This document shows, one piece after another, positions 24,106-32,753 of a stretch of DNA of 64,000 bases. The stretch's first letter is position 1. Every line of letters begins with the position of its first letter. A program made the position numbers and the translations under genes. This stretch comes from Paraburkholderia sp. NMBU_R16 (GTDB lineage Bacteria; Pseudomonadota; Gammaproteobacteria; Burkholderiales; Burkholderiaceae): NCBI RefSeq assembly GCF_013282575.1, contig NZ_JAAAYE010000030.1, positions 1 through 64,000 of the forward strand, read 5' to 3'. The notes under the pieces were generated by a model that was not told the DNA's origin, did not search any database, and saw nothing but the letters and a program-made list of their open reading frames with translations.

Positions 24106-25173
24106 TCAGCTTGTTTTCGAATCGATTACCTTGAAGCGCGAGCGCTTCTGAGCGCGGATGACCGTCTGATAAGCCTCCAGGTACTGCCCAGCCATGAAAT
24201 GCGAGGTGAAGCGTTCCTCGAAGCGTTTGCGCACTCCCGCACGGGAGACGGTATGCAGCCGGTTGACCGCGGCGACGGCGCTGATCTCGTCTTCGACGAT
24301 GAACCCTGACACCCCTTCGTCGACCACCTCGGGCACCGAGCCGCGATTGAACGCGATCACGGGCGTGCCGCAGGCCATGGCTTCGATCATGACGAGACCG
24401 AACGGCTCCGGCCAATCGACCGGGAACAGCAGTGCGTGCGCGCCCGACAGAAACGTCGCCTTCTCGTCATCGGCGATTTCGCCGATGAACTCGACGTGCG
24501 GCAAGTCGAAAAGCGGCTTGATCTCGCGCTCGAAATACTCTCGATCGGCTGCGTCGATCTTGGCCGCGATGCGAATCGGCAAGCCGCAATGCGAGGCAAT
24601 CCGTATCGCCGTGTCGACGCGCTTTTCGGGTGAAATGCGGCCTAAAAACGCGAGGTACCGCTGTTCGACCGGCTGCGGCTCGTAAAGCGTGCGCGGCAGG
24701 CCGTGGTACACCGTCCTCAGCCATTTCGCCTGCGGCATCGGATGGCGCTGAGCATTGGAGATCGAGATGACGGGCGCCGTATCGAAGGTGTCGAAAACGG
24801 GCTGCTGCTCGGGCAGGTCGAGTCGGCCGTGCAGCGTCGTGACGAACGGCGTGTCCTGCCGGTTGAACAGCGAAAACGAGTAGTAGTCCATATGGAAATG
24901 CAGGACATCGAACTCGTCTGCGCGACGTCGCACGAGTTCCATCAGCAGCATATGCGGCGCAATGCGGTCGCGAATAGCCGGGTCGAGCCGCAGCGCCCGC
25001 GGCCAGACGGCCTCGAGCTTCGCACTCGTTTTGGAATCGCCGCTCGCAAAAAGCGTGACGTCGTGGCCCAGATCCACGAGCGCCTCGGTGATGTATGAGA
25101 CGACGCGTTCCGTGCCGCCGTAAAGCTTCGGCGGAACGGATTCGGTCAAAGGTGCGATCTGCGCAATCTTCAT
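24106..25173 (-). CDS. Glycosyltransferase family 4 protein
   Basis: A 355-residue GT-B fold enzyme. It opens MKIAQIAPLTESVPPKLYGG, the acceptor-side glycine-rich loop seen in GT4 enzymes, and has the nucleotide-sugar site EAMACGTPVIAFNRGSVPEV with its conserved first glutamate. Related genes in this group are annotated as sugar transferases of trehalose or capsule type. No cell-envelope gene cluster surrounds it, so the acceptor is unknown. It stands alone 209 bases after the Rap1a-domain gene on the same strand. Confidence 0.8.
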   Translation of the reverse strand: MKIAQIAPLTESVPPKLYGGTERVVSYITEALVDLGHDVTLFASGDSKTSAKLEAVWPRALRLDPAIRDRIAPHMLLMELVRRRADEFDVLHFHMDYYSFSLFNRQDTPFVTTLHGRLDLPEQQPVFDTFDTAPVISISNAQRHPMPQAKWLRTVYHGLPRTLYEPQPVEQRYLAFLGRISPEKRVDTAIRIASHCGLPIRIAAKIDAADREYFEREIKPLFDLPHVEFIGEIADDEKATFLSGAHALLFPVDWPEPFGLVMIEAMACGTPVIAFNRGSVPEVVDEGVSGFIVEDEISAVAAVNRLHTVSRAGVRKRFEERFTSHFMAGQYLEAYQTVIRAQKRSRFKVIDSKTS

Positions 25174-25382
25174 TCGGTGTGAACTCCATGCAAGCGGGCG
25201 AGGTTCCGGACAACGCGGCGCCCGGGCGCCGTGTCAGTTCGACCGATCAGGGCGAGACCCGGGCCGTTCGCATCGCGGCGGCACTCGAGCCTTCATTATT
25301 GAGTACGGCTCTCGGAAGGAAACGCGCCATTTTCACTTATTCCCGGCTGTTACAGTCGGGAAACATGCGCCAGGCGACTGTT

Positions 25383-25736
25383 TCAATCGTGTTTGCAGGG
25401 AAATGCCTTGCCGAGGCCGAGCGAAACACTCGTACTGGCGTTGTAATCGGCCAGTTTCGGGTTTTCGGCCACGTATTTCCGGACCGCATCGACGAGCTGC
25501 TGGGGCTTCACGCCGCTCGGCAGGCAGAAATACTGGCCCACTCGCGGTCCCGTGGTGCCGCCGATCGCGTCGATCGTGTTATAGACGCCGTCGGCGACTC
25601 CCAGTACGTACGCCTTGCATGCCGCGCGCGAAACCGTATCGGTTCGACCGCACAACCCATTGAGCTCGCTCCCCGAAAACGCAAATGCCGCCACCGGCAT
25701 GGCGAGTGCCCCAAGGCATATCAAAGCCCGCAACAT
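25383..25736 (-). CDS. Rap1a/Tai-domain secreted protein
   Basis: A 117-residue exported protein: signal peptide to about residue 19 (VAAFA), then four cysteines (CGRTD, CKAYVLGVADG, FCLPSG, PCKH) in the Rap1a/Tai arrangement, likely two disulfides. The domain was defined by periplasmic immunity proteins against type VI amidase effectors, but many Rap1a proteins lie far from secretion genes and have other or unknown roles. No amidase toxin is visible nearby. It follows the ankyrin-repeat gene by 108 bases on the same strand. Confidence 0.75.
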   Translation of the reverse strand: MLRALICLGALAMPVAAFAFSGSELNGLCGRTDTVSRAACKAYVLGVADGVYNTIDAIGGTTGPRVGQYFCLPSGVKPQQLVDAVRKYVAENPKLADYNASTSVSLGLGKAFPCKHD

Positions 25737-25844
25737 GGTTATCCTTTTCTCCGAGCGGTAAATCCGCGGGCTGTGAACCGGTCCCGTACCTCGCGACCGG
25801 TCGACCCGTCAGGCAGGCACGGCGCCAGCCGTGCCAAAAAACGC

Positions 25845-26618
25845 TTATTTTGCACCGTTTTGCCCGCTTGCAGGGGCCACAGCGGACGCACTCGCGGCGT
25901 CGCGGGCGAACATGGCCTCCAGCCCTTCGGTCGCGTCCTTCGCGTGATATTGCTTCGCGAAGTCCAGTGCGGTCATGCCGATCTGGTTCTTGACCCGCGG
26001 GTCCGCCCCTGCATCCAGCAGCACTTTCATCGTCGTGATGTGATTGCCCCGCGCGGCCATCATGAGCGGCGTCGTGCCGTTCGGCGAAGGCGTATCGAGA
26101 TAGGCGGAATGGTCGATCAGCAGTTGGACGATATCGTCGTGACCGTTTGCCGCGGCATAGTGCAATGGCGCCCAGCCCTTTTTGTTGACTTCGGCATCCT
26201 TGTCGATCAGCAGCTTGACGAGATCCATATCGCCGTTCAACGCGGCGAGCATCATGGCGTTTTCATCGGCGCTATCCACCTTGTCCAGATCGGTCTTGGG
26301 ATTCGACGCGAGCACTTTGGCCACCTTGTCCGACTTCTCGCGTGCGGCAAGGACGATGAGCGGCATGTGCAGCTTGTCGGGCGTCGTCATGTTCGGATCC
26401 GCGCCTTGCGCGAGCAGCTTGGCAATGCGCTTGTCATCGTCGAATTTGACGGCTTTCACGATGCTGTCGGTGTCGGCTCCGTAGGCCGGCGCCACGGCGG
26501 CCGCGGCCACGAGCGCGGTTGCGCACGCGGCAAGCGCCCGGTGCAGGCGACTGGCGGTTCTCAGGCGGCAGGCGGCGCGGCCGAGGCGTTGAATGAGCGG
26601 CAGGGTGAGCGTGTTCAT
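25845..26618 (-). CDS. Exported ankyrin-repeat protein
   Basis: The 257-residue protein begins with a long basic leader and a hydrophobic export segment ending near APAYGAD (about residues 29-48), then carries at least four ankyrin repeats, among them GWAPLHYAAANGHDDIVQLL and NGTTPLMMAARGNHITTMKV. It should bind a protein partner in the periplasm. It lies 49 bases after tatD and is probably the last gene of the mltG-tmk-holB-GNAT-tatD transcript. It has an AGGAAA-like site before ATG 26618. The partner is unknown; the adjacent Rap1a protein is a candidate. Confidence 0.85.
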   Translation of the reverse strand: MNTLTLPLIQRLGRAACRLRTASRLHRALAACATALVAAAAVAPAYGADTDSIVKAVKFDDDKRIAKLLAQGADPNMTTPDKLHMPLIVLAAREKSDKVAKVLASNPKTDLDKVDSADENAMMLAALNGDMDLVKLLIDKDAEVNKKGWAPLHYAAANGHDDIVQLLIDHSAYLDTPSPNGTTPLMMAARGNHITTMKVLLDAGADPRVKNQIGMTALDFAKQYHAKDATEGLEAMFARDAASASAVAPASGQNGAK

Positions 26619-26667
26619 AGGCAATATGGTTTTCCTTTCTGTTGCCTGACAAAGGCGAACGTGTCGT

Positions 26668-27459
26668 TCAGCTCGAGGAAGGCACGGCCGAGGCGAATAG
26701 TCGGAAGAAATTCCGGGTCGTCGCTTCGGCGAGCGCTTCCGTGGGCATATCGCGTATCTGTGCGATGAAAGCTCCGACATGGCTGACGTACGCAGGTTCA
26801 TTGGGTTTGCCACGGTAGGGAACCGGTGCGAGGTACGGCGAATCGGTTTCGATCAGCAAGCGCTCGAGCGGTACACGCCGTGCGACGTCCTGCACATCGG
26901 TCGCGCTCTTGAACGTGACGATGCCGGACAGCGAAATGTGGAAGTTCTGCGCGAGCGCGCGCTCGGCGATCGGCCACGGCTCCGTGAAGCAATGCATGAC
27001 GCCGCCCGGGACGTGAGCCGCTTCTTCCTCCATGATCCGCAACGTATCGTCGGCCGACGCTCGCGTATGGACGATGAGCGGCTTCATCGTCGCGCGCGCG
27101 GCGCGGATATGCGTACGAAAGCGCTCGCGCTGCCATTCCATGTCGGCGATCGAGCGGCCTTCGAGCCGGTAGTAATCCAGTCCGGTCTCGCCGATCGCCA
27201 CGACCTTCGGATGCTTCGCGAGCTCGACCAGTTCCGACACGGTGGGCTCGCGCGCGTCTTCATGGTCGGGATGCACGCCGACCGACGCAAAGACGTTTTC
27301 ATGCGCCGAAGCAATGTCGAGCACGGCCGGAAGCGTCTCGAGATCGACGCTGACGCATAGCGCGTGCGTCACATGCTGAGCCCGCATGTTCTCGAGCACT
27401 TCGGGCAGGCGATCGGCCAGTCCTTCGAAGTTGATATGGCAATGAGAATCGACAAACAT
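26668..27459 (-). CDS. tatD: TatD-family DNase
   Basis: A 263-residue metal-dependent hydrolase with the TatD pattern intact: DSHCHIN (metal pair) at the start, GETGLDYYR, the histidines in IVHTRAS and VMHCFTE, and ETDSPYLAPVPYRGKPNEP at the end. TatD proteins are 3'-5' exonucleases acting in DNA repair and degradation. It sits downstream of holB in the common order mltG-tmk-holB-tatD. Confidence 0.9.
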   Translation of the reverse strand: MFVDSHCHINFEGLADRLPEVLENMRAQHVTHALCVSVDLETLPAVLDIASAHENVFASVGVHPDHEDAREPTVSELVELAKHPKVVAIGETGLDYYRLEGRSIADMEWQRERFRTHIRAARATMKPLIVHTRASADDTLRIMEEEAAHVPGGVMHCFTEPWPIAERALAQNFHISLSGIVTFKSATDVQDVARRVPLERLLIETDSPYLAPVPYRGKPNEPAYVSHVGAFIAQIRDMPTEALAEATTRNFFRLFASAVPSSS

Positions 27460-27494
27460 CCTGTGTTCCTTTGCGCAACGGCCGAACGGATTCG

Positions 27495-28016
27495 CTATGC
27501 GATCCGCTTGCCGAGAATGACGAGATCGCGCTCCACGCCGTCCAGCACCGCGACACGGGGCAGCGTGCCCCAGTCTTCGAACCCCGCCCGGCGAAACAAG
27601 GCGAGACTGGGCGCATTGTGGCCGAAGATGAATCCAAGCGCGGTATCGATCTGAAGACCGGGCGCCGCTTCGAGCGCTTTTTCCAGCAGTTGCCTGCCTA
27701 ATCCACGGCCGCGTGCGCACTCGTCGAGGTAAATGCTGAGCTCGGCCGTGCGCGCATAGGCCGGACGCCCGTAGAAGTCGGAAAAGCTCAGCCAGCCGAT
27801 CATGCGCCCCGCGCCATTGGGATCGTCGCGCTCCGGCTGCTCGGCGACCCACAATGGCCGACGCGCCGCGCCGTGGGCGTGGAACCACCGCAGGCGGCTC
27901 TCGACCGTCACGGGTTCGAGGTCGGCCGTGACGCTGCGCGAGGCGATCGTCGAATTGTAAATGGCGACGATCGCGGCAAGATCGTCGAGGGTTGCATCCC
28001 GAATGTGTATCGACAT
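27495..28016 (-). CDS. GNAT-family N-acetyltransferase (phosphinothricin acetyltransferase-like)
   Basis: The 173-residue protein starts [19 protein letters not shown] and contains the acetyl-CoA pyrophosphate loop [15 protein letters not shown] and the later [17 protein letters not shown], a pattern shared with PAT/YncA-type enzymes that acetylate amino groups of methionine sulfone, phosphinothricin or related compounds. ATG 28016 is preferred; a TTG six codons upstream overlaps the end of holB. It stands between holB and tatD, where several proteobacteria carry a PilZ gene. Confidence 0.8.
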   Translation of the reverse strand: MSIHIRDATLDDLAAIVAIYNSTIASRSVTADLEPVTVESRLRWFHAHGAARRPLWVAEQPERDDPNGAGRMIGWLSFSDFYGRPAYARTAELSIYLDECARGRGLGRQLLEKALEAAPGLQIDTALGFIFGHNAPSLALFRRAGFEDWGTLPRVAVLDGVERDLVILGKRIA

Positions 28017-28030
28017 GGCGTGGGCTCGTT

Positions 28031-29080
28031 TCAAGCGTGCGCGGACTGGACGAAGAGCTCGCGGTAACCGAGAAACAGCGCCTCGAAGACGAGACGCGCG
28101 TTGAGCGGATGGTTTTCGACCGCACGTTCACGCGCGACGGTCTTCATATAGCGCGCGAACGCATTGGCGTCGATCCGCTGCGCGCAGTGCGCGAGATCGC
28201 GCGCCGCCGCAGGAAAGTAGCGCGGCCGATGGGCGGTGCGCTCGGCGAGCAAGTCGTAAAGCCAGCGCTGCAGCCAGCCGAGCACGACGGGCACCGGAAG
28301 CTTTTGCAGCGCCTCGGCGCAAGCGAAGGCGTCGCATTGCGGGCCGGCAGCGAGCTGCTTGAGCGTGAACTCGCGCAGCGGCCGGTTTTCGTCCGCGGCG
28401 AGCGCCAGTGCGGCGAGCGGTGCGCCGCCCGCCATGGCGAGTAGCGCGTCGGCGTCCGCCACACCTTGCTGCGCAAGCCAGTCGCGCGCGAGTTCGGGGG
28501 CGGGCGTCGGCATCGGCCATTGGCGGCACCGGCTGACGATCGTCGGCAAAAGCCTGTCGAGGCGTGCCGAGACGAGCAGAAAGACGACGCCGGGCGGCGG
28601 CTCCTCCAATGTCTTCAGGAGCGCGTTGGCCGCCGCCGCGTTGAGCGCTTCGGCCGGATAGACGAGCACCACGCGCGCGCCGCCGCGATGTGCGCCCACG
28701 CCGCAAAAATCGAGCAGCGCCCGCACCTGCTCGATCTTGATTTCCTTGCTGAGCGTGCGCGTCTTTTTGCCATCTTCGCTGTCCGCTTTCTCGTCCCGCT
28801 CAGCGGCAGCCGCCGACGAGCCCAGCTCCGAGGCCAGCGCTTCCGGGAACAGGGCCCGGTAGTCGGGGTGGTTGCCCTGGACGAACCAGTTGCAGGCCGC
28901 GCAGGCCCCGCAGGGTTCGCCGTTGGCGCGCGGGGCCTCGCACAGCAGGCCTTGCGCGACGTGCTGCGCGAAACGAAGTTTGCCGATACCGGCTTGGCCG
29001 TACAGCAAAAGCGCGTGCGGCCACTGCCCGCGCAACGATTGCAAGCGGTTCCAGTCGTCCAGTTGCCAAGGATGAATCAT
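28031..29080 (-). CDS. holB: DNA polymerase III delta' subunit
   Basis: A 349-residue clamp-loader subunit with an AAA+ fold. The P-loop is degenerate ([11 protein letters not shown]), as expected since delta' does not hydrolyse ATP. The zinc-binding module has four cysteines (C-x9-C-x2-C-x2-C around EPCGACAAC). The stretch [20 protein letters not shown] is the family sensor region. It helps load the beta clamp during replication. It is preceded by tmk at 72 bases. Confidence 0.9.
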   Translation of the reverse strand: MIHPWQLDDWNRLQSLRGQWPHALLLYGQAGIGKLRFAQHVAQGLLCEAPRANGEPCGACAACNWFVQGNHPDYRALFPEALASELGSSAAAAERDEKADSEDGKKTRTLSKEIKIEQVRALLDFCGVGAHRGGARVVLVYPAEALNAAAANALLKTLEEPPPGVVFLLVSARLDRLLPTIVSRCRQWPMPTPAPELARDWLAQQGVADADALLAMAGGAPLAALALAADENRPLREFTLKQLAAGPQCDAFACAEALQKLPVPVVLGWLQRWLYDLLAERTAHRPRYFPAAARDLAHCAQRIDANAFARYMKTVARERAVENHPLNARLVFEALFLGYRELFVQSAHA

Positions 29081-29152
29081 CGTCGAATCGTCCAGACGTT
29101 GCGTTTCAATGAGAAGCGGTCGCGGTGCCGCGTTCGTCGCGGCCGATTCGCC

Positions 29153-29773
29153 TCAAAGCGTCGACACCAGCTGCGCGAGCTGGTGACGGATTTCGTCGAT
29201 GCCGAGCGTCGCATCGACAACCACGAACCGGTGCGGGGCTTCTTGCGCGCGCCGCAGATACTCGGCGCGGGTACGCTCGAAAAACGCGAGCGTCTCGCTC
29301 TCGAATTTGTCGGGCGAGCGCACCGCGCCGCGCCGCTCGCTGGCGGTCTGCGGCGGCACATCGAAAAGCACGGTCAGATCCGGCTGGAATCCGCCCTGCA
29401 CCCAGCGTTCGAGCGCCTCGAGCTTATCGCGCGGCAAGCCCCGGCCGCCGCCTTGATAGGCGAACGTCGCATCGGTGAACCTGTCGCTCAAGACCCAGTC
29501 GCCGCGTGCCAGCGCAGGCTCGATGACCTGCGCGAGATGTTCCCGGCGTGCCGCGAACATCAGGAGCGCCTCAGTCTCGAGGTCCATCCGTTCGTGGAGC
29601 AGCAACTCGCGCAAGGCTTCGCCGAGCGGTGTGCCCCCGGGCTCGCGCGTCGTGACGACAGCGCTGCCCGCAGGGTTCAGCTTGTCTTCGAGACGTTCCC
29701 GAAACCATGCCAGATGCGTCGTTTTGCCTGCGCCGTCGATGCCTTCGAAGGTGATGAATTTGCCGCGCGCCAT
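29153..29773 (-). CDS. tmk: Thymidylate kinase
   Basis: A 206-residue dTMP kinase with P-loop [12 protein letters not shown], the DR(Y/F) motif in [20 protein letters not shown] and the arginine-containing lid [13 protein letters not shown]. It makes dTDP for DNA synthesis. Its ATG follows the mltG stop with no gap (TAAATG), so the two are translationally coupled. Confidence 0.93.
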   Translation of the reverse strand: MARGKFITFEGIDGAGKTTHLAWFRERLEDKLNPAGSAVVTTREPGGTPLGEALRELLLHERMDLETEALLMFAARREHLAQVIEPALARGDWVLSDRFTDATFAYQGGGRGLPRDKLEALERWVQGGFQPDLTVLFDVPPQTASERRGAVRSPDKFESETLAFFERTRAEYLRRAQEAPHRFVVVDATLGIDEIRHQLAQLVSTL

Positions 29774-30787
29774 TTAGGGTTGACCTCGAATATATTTATC
29801 GACCGCCTTGTTGTGATCGCCGAGCGTATCGGAGAAGACACTGGTGCCGTCGCCGCGCGAGACGAAATAGAGCGCGCCCGTTGGCGCCGGCTTCGCCGCC
29901 GCCTCGAGCGATGCCGCGCCCGCAAGCGCAATAGGCGTCGGCGGCAAGCCGCGTCGCAGATAGGTGTTGTACGGGGTATCGGTTTGCAAGTCCCGCTTGC
30001 GCAGCCGGCCGGAATAGGCGTCGCCCAGCCCGTAGATCACCGACGGATCGGTTTGCAAGGGCATGCCGATACGCAACCGGTTGGCGAACACCGCCGCGAC
30101 CAGCGGACGGTCCGCGGCCCTGCCCGTCTCCTTCTCGACGAGCGACGCCATCGTCAGCGCCTCATACGGCGTCTGGTACGGCAACCCAGGAGCGCGCTCG
30201 GCCCAGACGCGCGCGAGCTGCTGCTGCATCAACCGGTACGCGCGCCGGTACACGTCGATATCGCTCGATCCCTTGTCGAACAGGTACGTATCCGGGAAGA
30301 AAAGACCCTCGGCATTCGTGAGGTCCTTTTCCTGCGCCCCGATCGCTGCCAGCAACTGGGCGTCCGTCATGCCCGCGGTGTCGTGCTTGAGCGACGGGTC
30401 GGCGTCGATTTCGGCGCGCATGCGCTTGAACGACCAGCCTTCGATGATGGTGACGACGTCCTCGTTCGTGTCGCCGAGCGCCAGCTTTTGCAGCACTTCA
30501 TACGGCGTCACACCGCTCTTGAACTCATAGTTGCCGGATTTCAGCCGCGTTTGCAGGCCCAGCGCGCGCGTCATCAGAACGAACGGTTCGGGTGCGAGCG
30601 CCACGCCGGCTCGGACGAGTTGCAACGCGACGCTGCGCACACTGCTGTGCGGCTTGATGGTGACATCGACCACGGGAGCCGACAGCGTGACCGGGCTCGT
30701 GGCCCAGAAATATCCGCCGCCCGCGGCGGCGGCAAGCAAAACCACGGCAACTGCACCGAGGGCGAAGCATTTCTTCAGAAGGGACAT
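29774..30787 (-). CDS. mltG: Endolytic murein transglycosylase MltG
   Basis: A 337-residue inner-membrane protein with one N-terminal transmembrane helix (about residues 7-27) and a periplasmic YceG domain. The catalytic glutamate lies in ASLVEKETGRAADRP, and the family landmarks EGLFFPDTY and NTYLRRGLPPTPI are present. It cleaves nascent glycan strands and sets their length. The ATG at 30787 begins just before the membrane helix; it leads the mltG-tmk-holB run. Confidence 0.92.
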   Translation of the reverse strand: MSLLKKCFALGAVAVVLLAAAAGGGYFWATSPVTLSAPVVDVTIKPHSSVRSVALQLVRAGVALAPEPFVLMTRALGLQTRLKSGNYEFKSGVTPYEVLQKLALGDTNEDVVTIIEGWSFKRMRAEIDADPSLKHDTAGMTDAQLLAAIGAQEKDLTNAEGLFFPDTYLFDKGSSDIDVYRRAYRLMQQQLARVWAERAPGLPYQTPYEALTMASLVEKETGRAADRPLVAAVFANRLRIGMPLQTDPSVIYGLGDAYSGRLRKRDLQTDTPYNTYLRRGLPPTPIALAGAASLEAAAKPAPTGALYFVSRGDGTSVFSDTLGDHNKAVDKYIRGQP

Positions 30788-30813
30788 GCGAAACAAGGCT
30801 CGGGTAGACCCCA

Positions 30814-30819
30814 TATAAT
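30814..30819 (+). promoter_or_regulatory. Consensus -10 box TATAAT in the mltG/ygfZ divergent region
   Basis: A perfect TATAAT lies 47 bases before the ygfZ ATG. No good -35 hexamer sits at the usual distance on the plus strand. On the minus strand the complementary TATTAT could serve mltG with TGACTT 18 bases upstream, so the element may be shared. Confidence 0.4.
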
Positions 30820-30866
30820 AGCTTGCTCGCATCAGCCAAAGTCAGGATTGACCGGATATCGAATCC

Positions 30867-31904
30867 ATGAATGCCCCCCACGCCCCCGATTTGCCCCCCG
30901 CTTCGCCCGCACCGGACCTATCCCGCCCGGCTGCCGGCGAATTCGACGCGGTTCTCGCGCGCGGCGCTTTCATGCCGCTCGACCAATTCGGTGTCATCGA
31001 GGCCACGGGAGACGACGCCGCGAGCTTCCTTCACGGCCAGCTGACGAACGACATCCAGCATCTGGACGCCGCGAGTGCACGGCTCGCTGGCTACTGTTCG
31101 CCGAAAGGCCGGCTCATCGCCTCCATGCTCACCTGGCGCGCCGGGCAATCGATTCGGCTGCTCGTCGCGCGATCGGTTTGCGCGAATGTTCAAAAGCGGC
31201 TGTCGATGTTCGTGTTGCGCGCGAAGGCAAAGCTTGCCGATATCACGGATGCGGTCACCGTGATCGGCTTCGCGGGCGATGTGCGTGAAGCGCTTTCCAG
31301 CGTATTCGAAGCGCTGCCCGACGGCGTGCATGTGCAGGTCGCCGGTCCCTTGGGTTCGCTCGTGCGTGTGCCCGACGCGAACGGCCGCGCTCGCTATTTG
31401 TGGATCGGCCCGAAAGCCGAGGTCGAGGCGTGCCTGCCGGAGCTCGAAGCCCGTCTCGCGCGCGTTTCCTCGGCCGTTTGGGATTGGCTGGACATCCGCG
31501 CAGGCGAGCCGCGCATCGCCGCGGACGTGGTCGAACAGTTCGTGCCGCAAATGGTCAATTTCGACGCGTTGGGCGCCGTCAACTTTCGTAAAGGCTGCTA
31601 TCCGGGCCAGGAGGTCGTTGCACGCAGCCAGTACCGCGGCACGATCAAGCGGCGCGTGGCACTCGCGCATATCGCCGGCGATAGCGGCGCGGTGCGCGCC
31701 GGCGCCGAACTCTTTCACTCGGCCGATCCGGGCCAGCCGTGCGGGATGATCGTCAATGTCGCGGCGGCGCCACGAGGCGGTTTCGACGCGCTCGTCGAAA
31801 TCAAGCTTGTGTCGCTCGAGGAAGGCGTCGTTCGAGTCGGCACCGCCGAGGGGCCGGAACTCGCGTTCGAGCCGTTGCCGTACGCATTGCCCACGGAAGC
31901 CTGA
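30867..31904 (+). CDS. ygfZ: YgfZ/CAF17-type folate-binding protein
   Basis: A 345-residue protein related to the T-protein of glycine cleavage, with the diagnostic motif FRKGCYPGQEVVARSQYRG. YgfZ binds tetrahydrofolate and helps assemble or repair certain iron-sulfur enzymes. The N-terminus carries a proline-rich tail of about 25 residues before the conserved part. It is divergent from mltG and followed eight bases later by an NRDE-family gene. Confidence 0.92.
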   Translation: MNAPHAPDLPPASPAPDLSRPAAGEFDAVLARGAFMPLDQFGVIEATGDDAASFLHGQLTNDIQHLDAASARLAGYCSPKGRLIASMLTWRAGQSIRLLVARSVCANVQKRLSMFVLRAKAKLADITDAVTVIGFAGDVREALSSVFEALPDGVHVQVAGPLGSLVRVPDANGRARYLWIGPKAEVEACLPELEARLARVSSAVWDWLDIRAGEPRIAADVVEQFVPQMVNFDALGAVNFRKGCYPGQEVVARSQYRGTIKRRVALAHIAGDSGAVRAGAELFHSADPGQPCGMIVNVAAAPRGGFDALVEIKLVSLEEGVVRVGTAEGPELAFEPLPYALPTEA

Positions 31905-31912
31905 CGCGACAG

Positions 31913-32749
31913 ATGTGCCTCATCGTCTTCGACTGGCGGCCCGATGCGGCACACGGCCCTCTGTTCACGCTCGCCGCCAATCGCGACGAATATTTTCGGC
32001 GCGAGACCGCTCCGCTCGGATGGTGGACCGATCTTCCGCAAGTACTGGCCGGCCGCGACCTGGCCGGCGGCGGGACTTGGCTGGGCGTATCGCGCGACGG
32101 ACGCTTCGCCGCGCTCACGAATTACCGCGCCCCGCTCGACACGCGGCCCGAAGCACCGACGCGCGGGATGCTCGTCGCGGACTATCTCGCCGGCGAGCGT
32201 CTTGCGCCGCTCGATTACCTCGCGCGGGTAGCCGAGCGCGGCGCAATCTACAACGGCTTCAATCTGCTGGCAGGCGATTTTGTCCGGCGCGAGCTCGCGT
32301 GGTACTGCAACCGGGGCGAAGCTCTGCCCGTCCTACTACCGCGCGGAACACACGGTATTTCGAATGCGGTGCTCGATACGCCTTGGCCCAAGCTCGCGAG
32401 AAAGCGCGCCGAACTGGCTGCGCTTACGAGTGCTGGCAACGGGCAAGCCCCGCTTGCGGCGCTCACCGAACTGATGCTCGACAGACAGATTGCGGCCGAC
32501 GACACGCTGCCTCGCACGGGCATCCCGCTCGAACGCGAACGCGCGCTGTCCGCGGCGTTCATCGAGACGCCCGATTACGGGACCCGCGGGACGACGGCCT
32601 TGCGCGTCGATATCGGGAGCACGGGCCTTCAGGTCCATATCGCCGAGCGCAGCGACGATGACGGATCGCATCGCTTGCGCCGCCCGGGCGACGTCGAACG
32701 CATCTTCGATTTCCGGATCGACGGCGGCGCCTCGAACACCGGGGGCTGA
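31913..32749 (+). CDS. NRDE-family protein (TANGO2-like)
   Basis: A 278-residue protein starting MCLIVFDW, with the name-giving tetrad in TLAANRDEYFRR and GGGTWLGVSRDGRFAALTNY, as in the NRDE/TANGO2 family; Cys2 is the conserved N-terminal nucleophile position. Eukaryotic TANGO2 affects haem and lipid handling, and bacterial members are poorly characterised. The ATG lies eight bases past the ygfZ stop. Its stop is only four bases from that of the convergent SDR gene. Confidence 0.85.
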   Translation: MCLIVFDWRPDAAHGPLFTLAANRDEYFRRETAPLGWWTDLPQVLAGRDLAGGGTWLGVSRDGRFAALTNYRAPLDTRPEAPTRGMLVADYLAGERLAPLDYLARVAERGAIYNGFNLLAGDFVRRELAWYCNRGEALPVLLPRGTHGISNAVLDTPWPKLARKRAELAALTSAGNGQAPLAALTELMLDRQIAADDTLPRTGIPLERERALSAAFIETPDYGTRGTTALRVDIGSTGLQVHIAERSDDDGSHRLRRPGDVERIFDFRIDGGASNTGG

Positions 32750-32753
32750 CGAT

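Noticed and set aside
28466-31288. A 940-codon open frame on the plus strand opposite holB, tmk and mltG
   Set aside because: It spans three well-identified genes and their junctions and shows no recognisable domain. It is an effect of codon bias in high-GC DNA.
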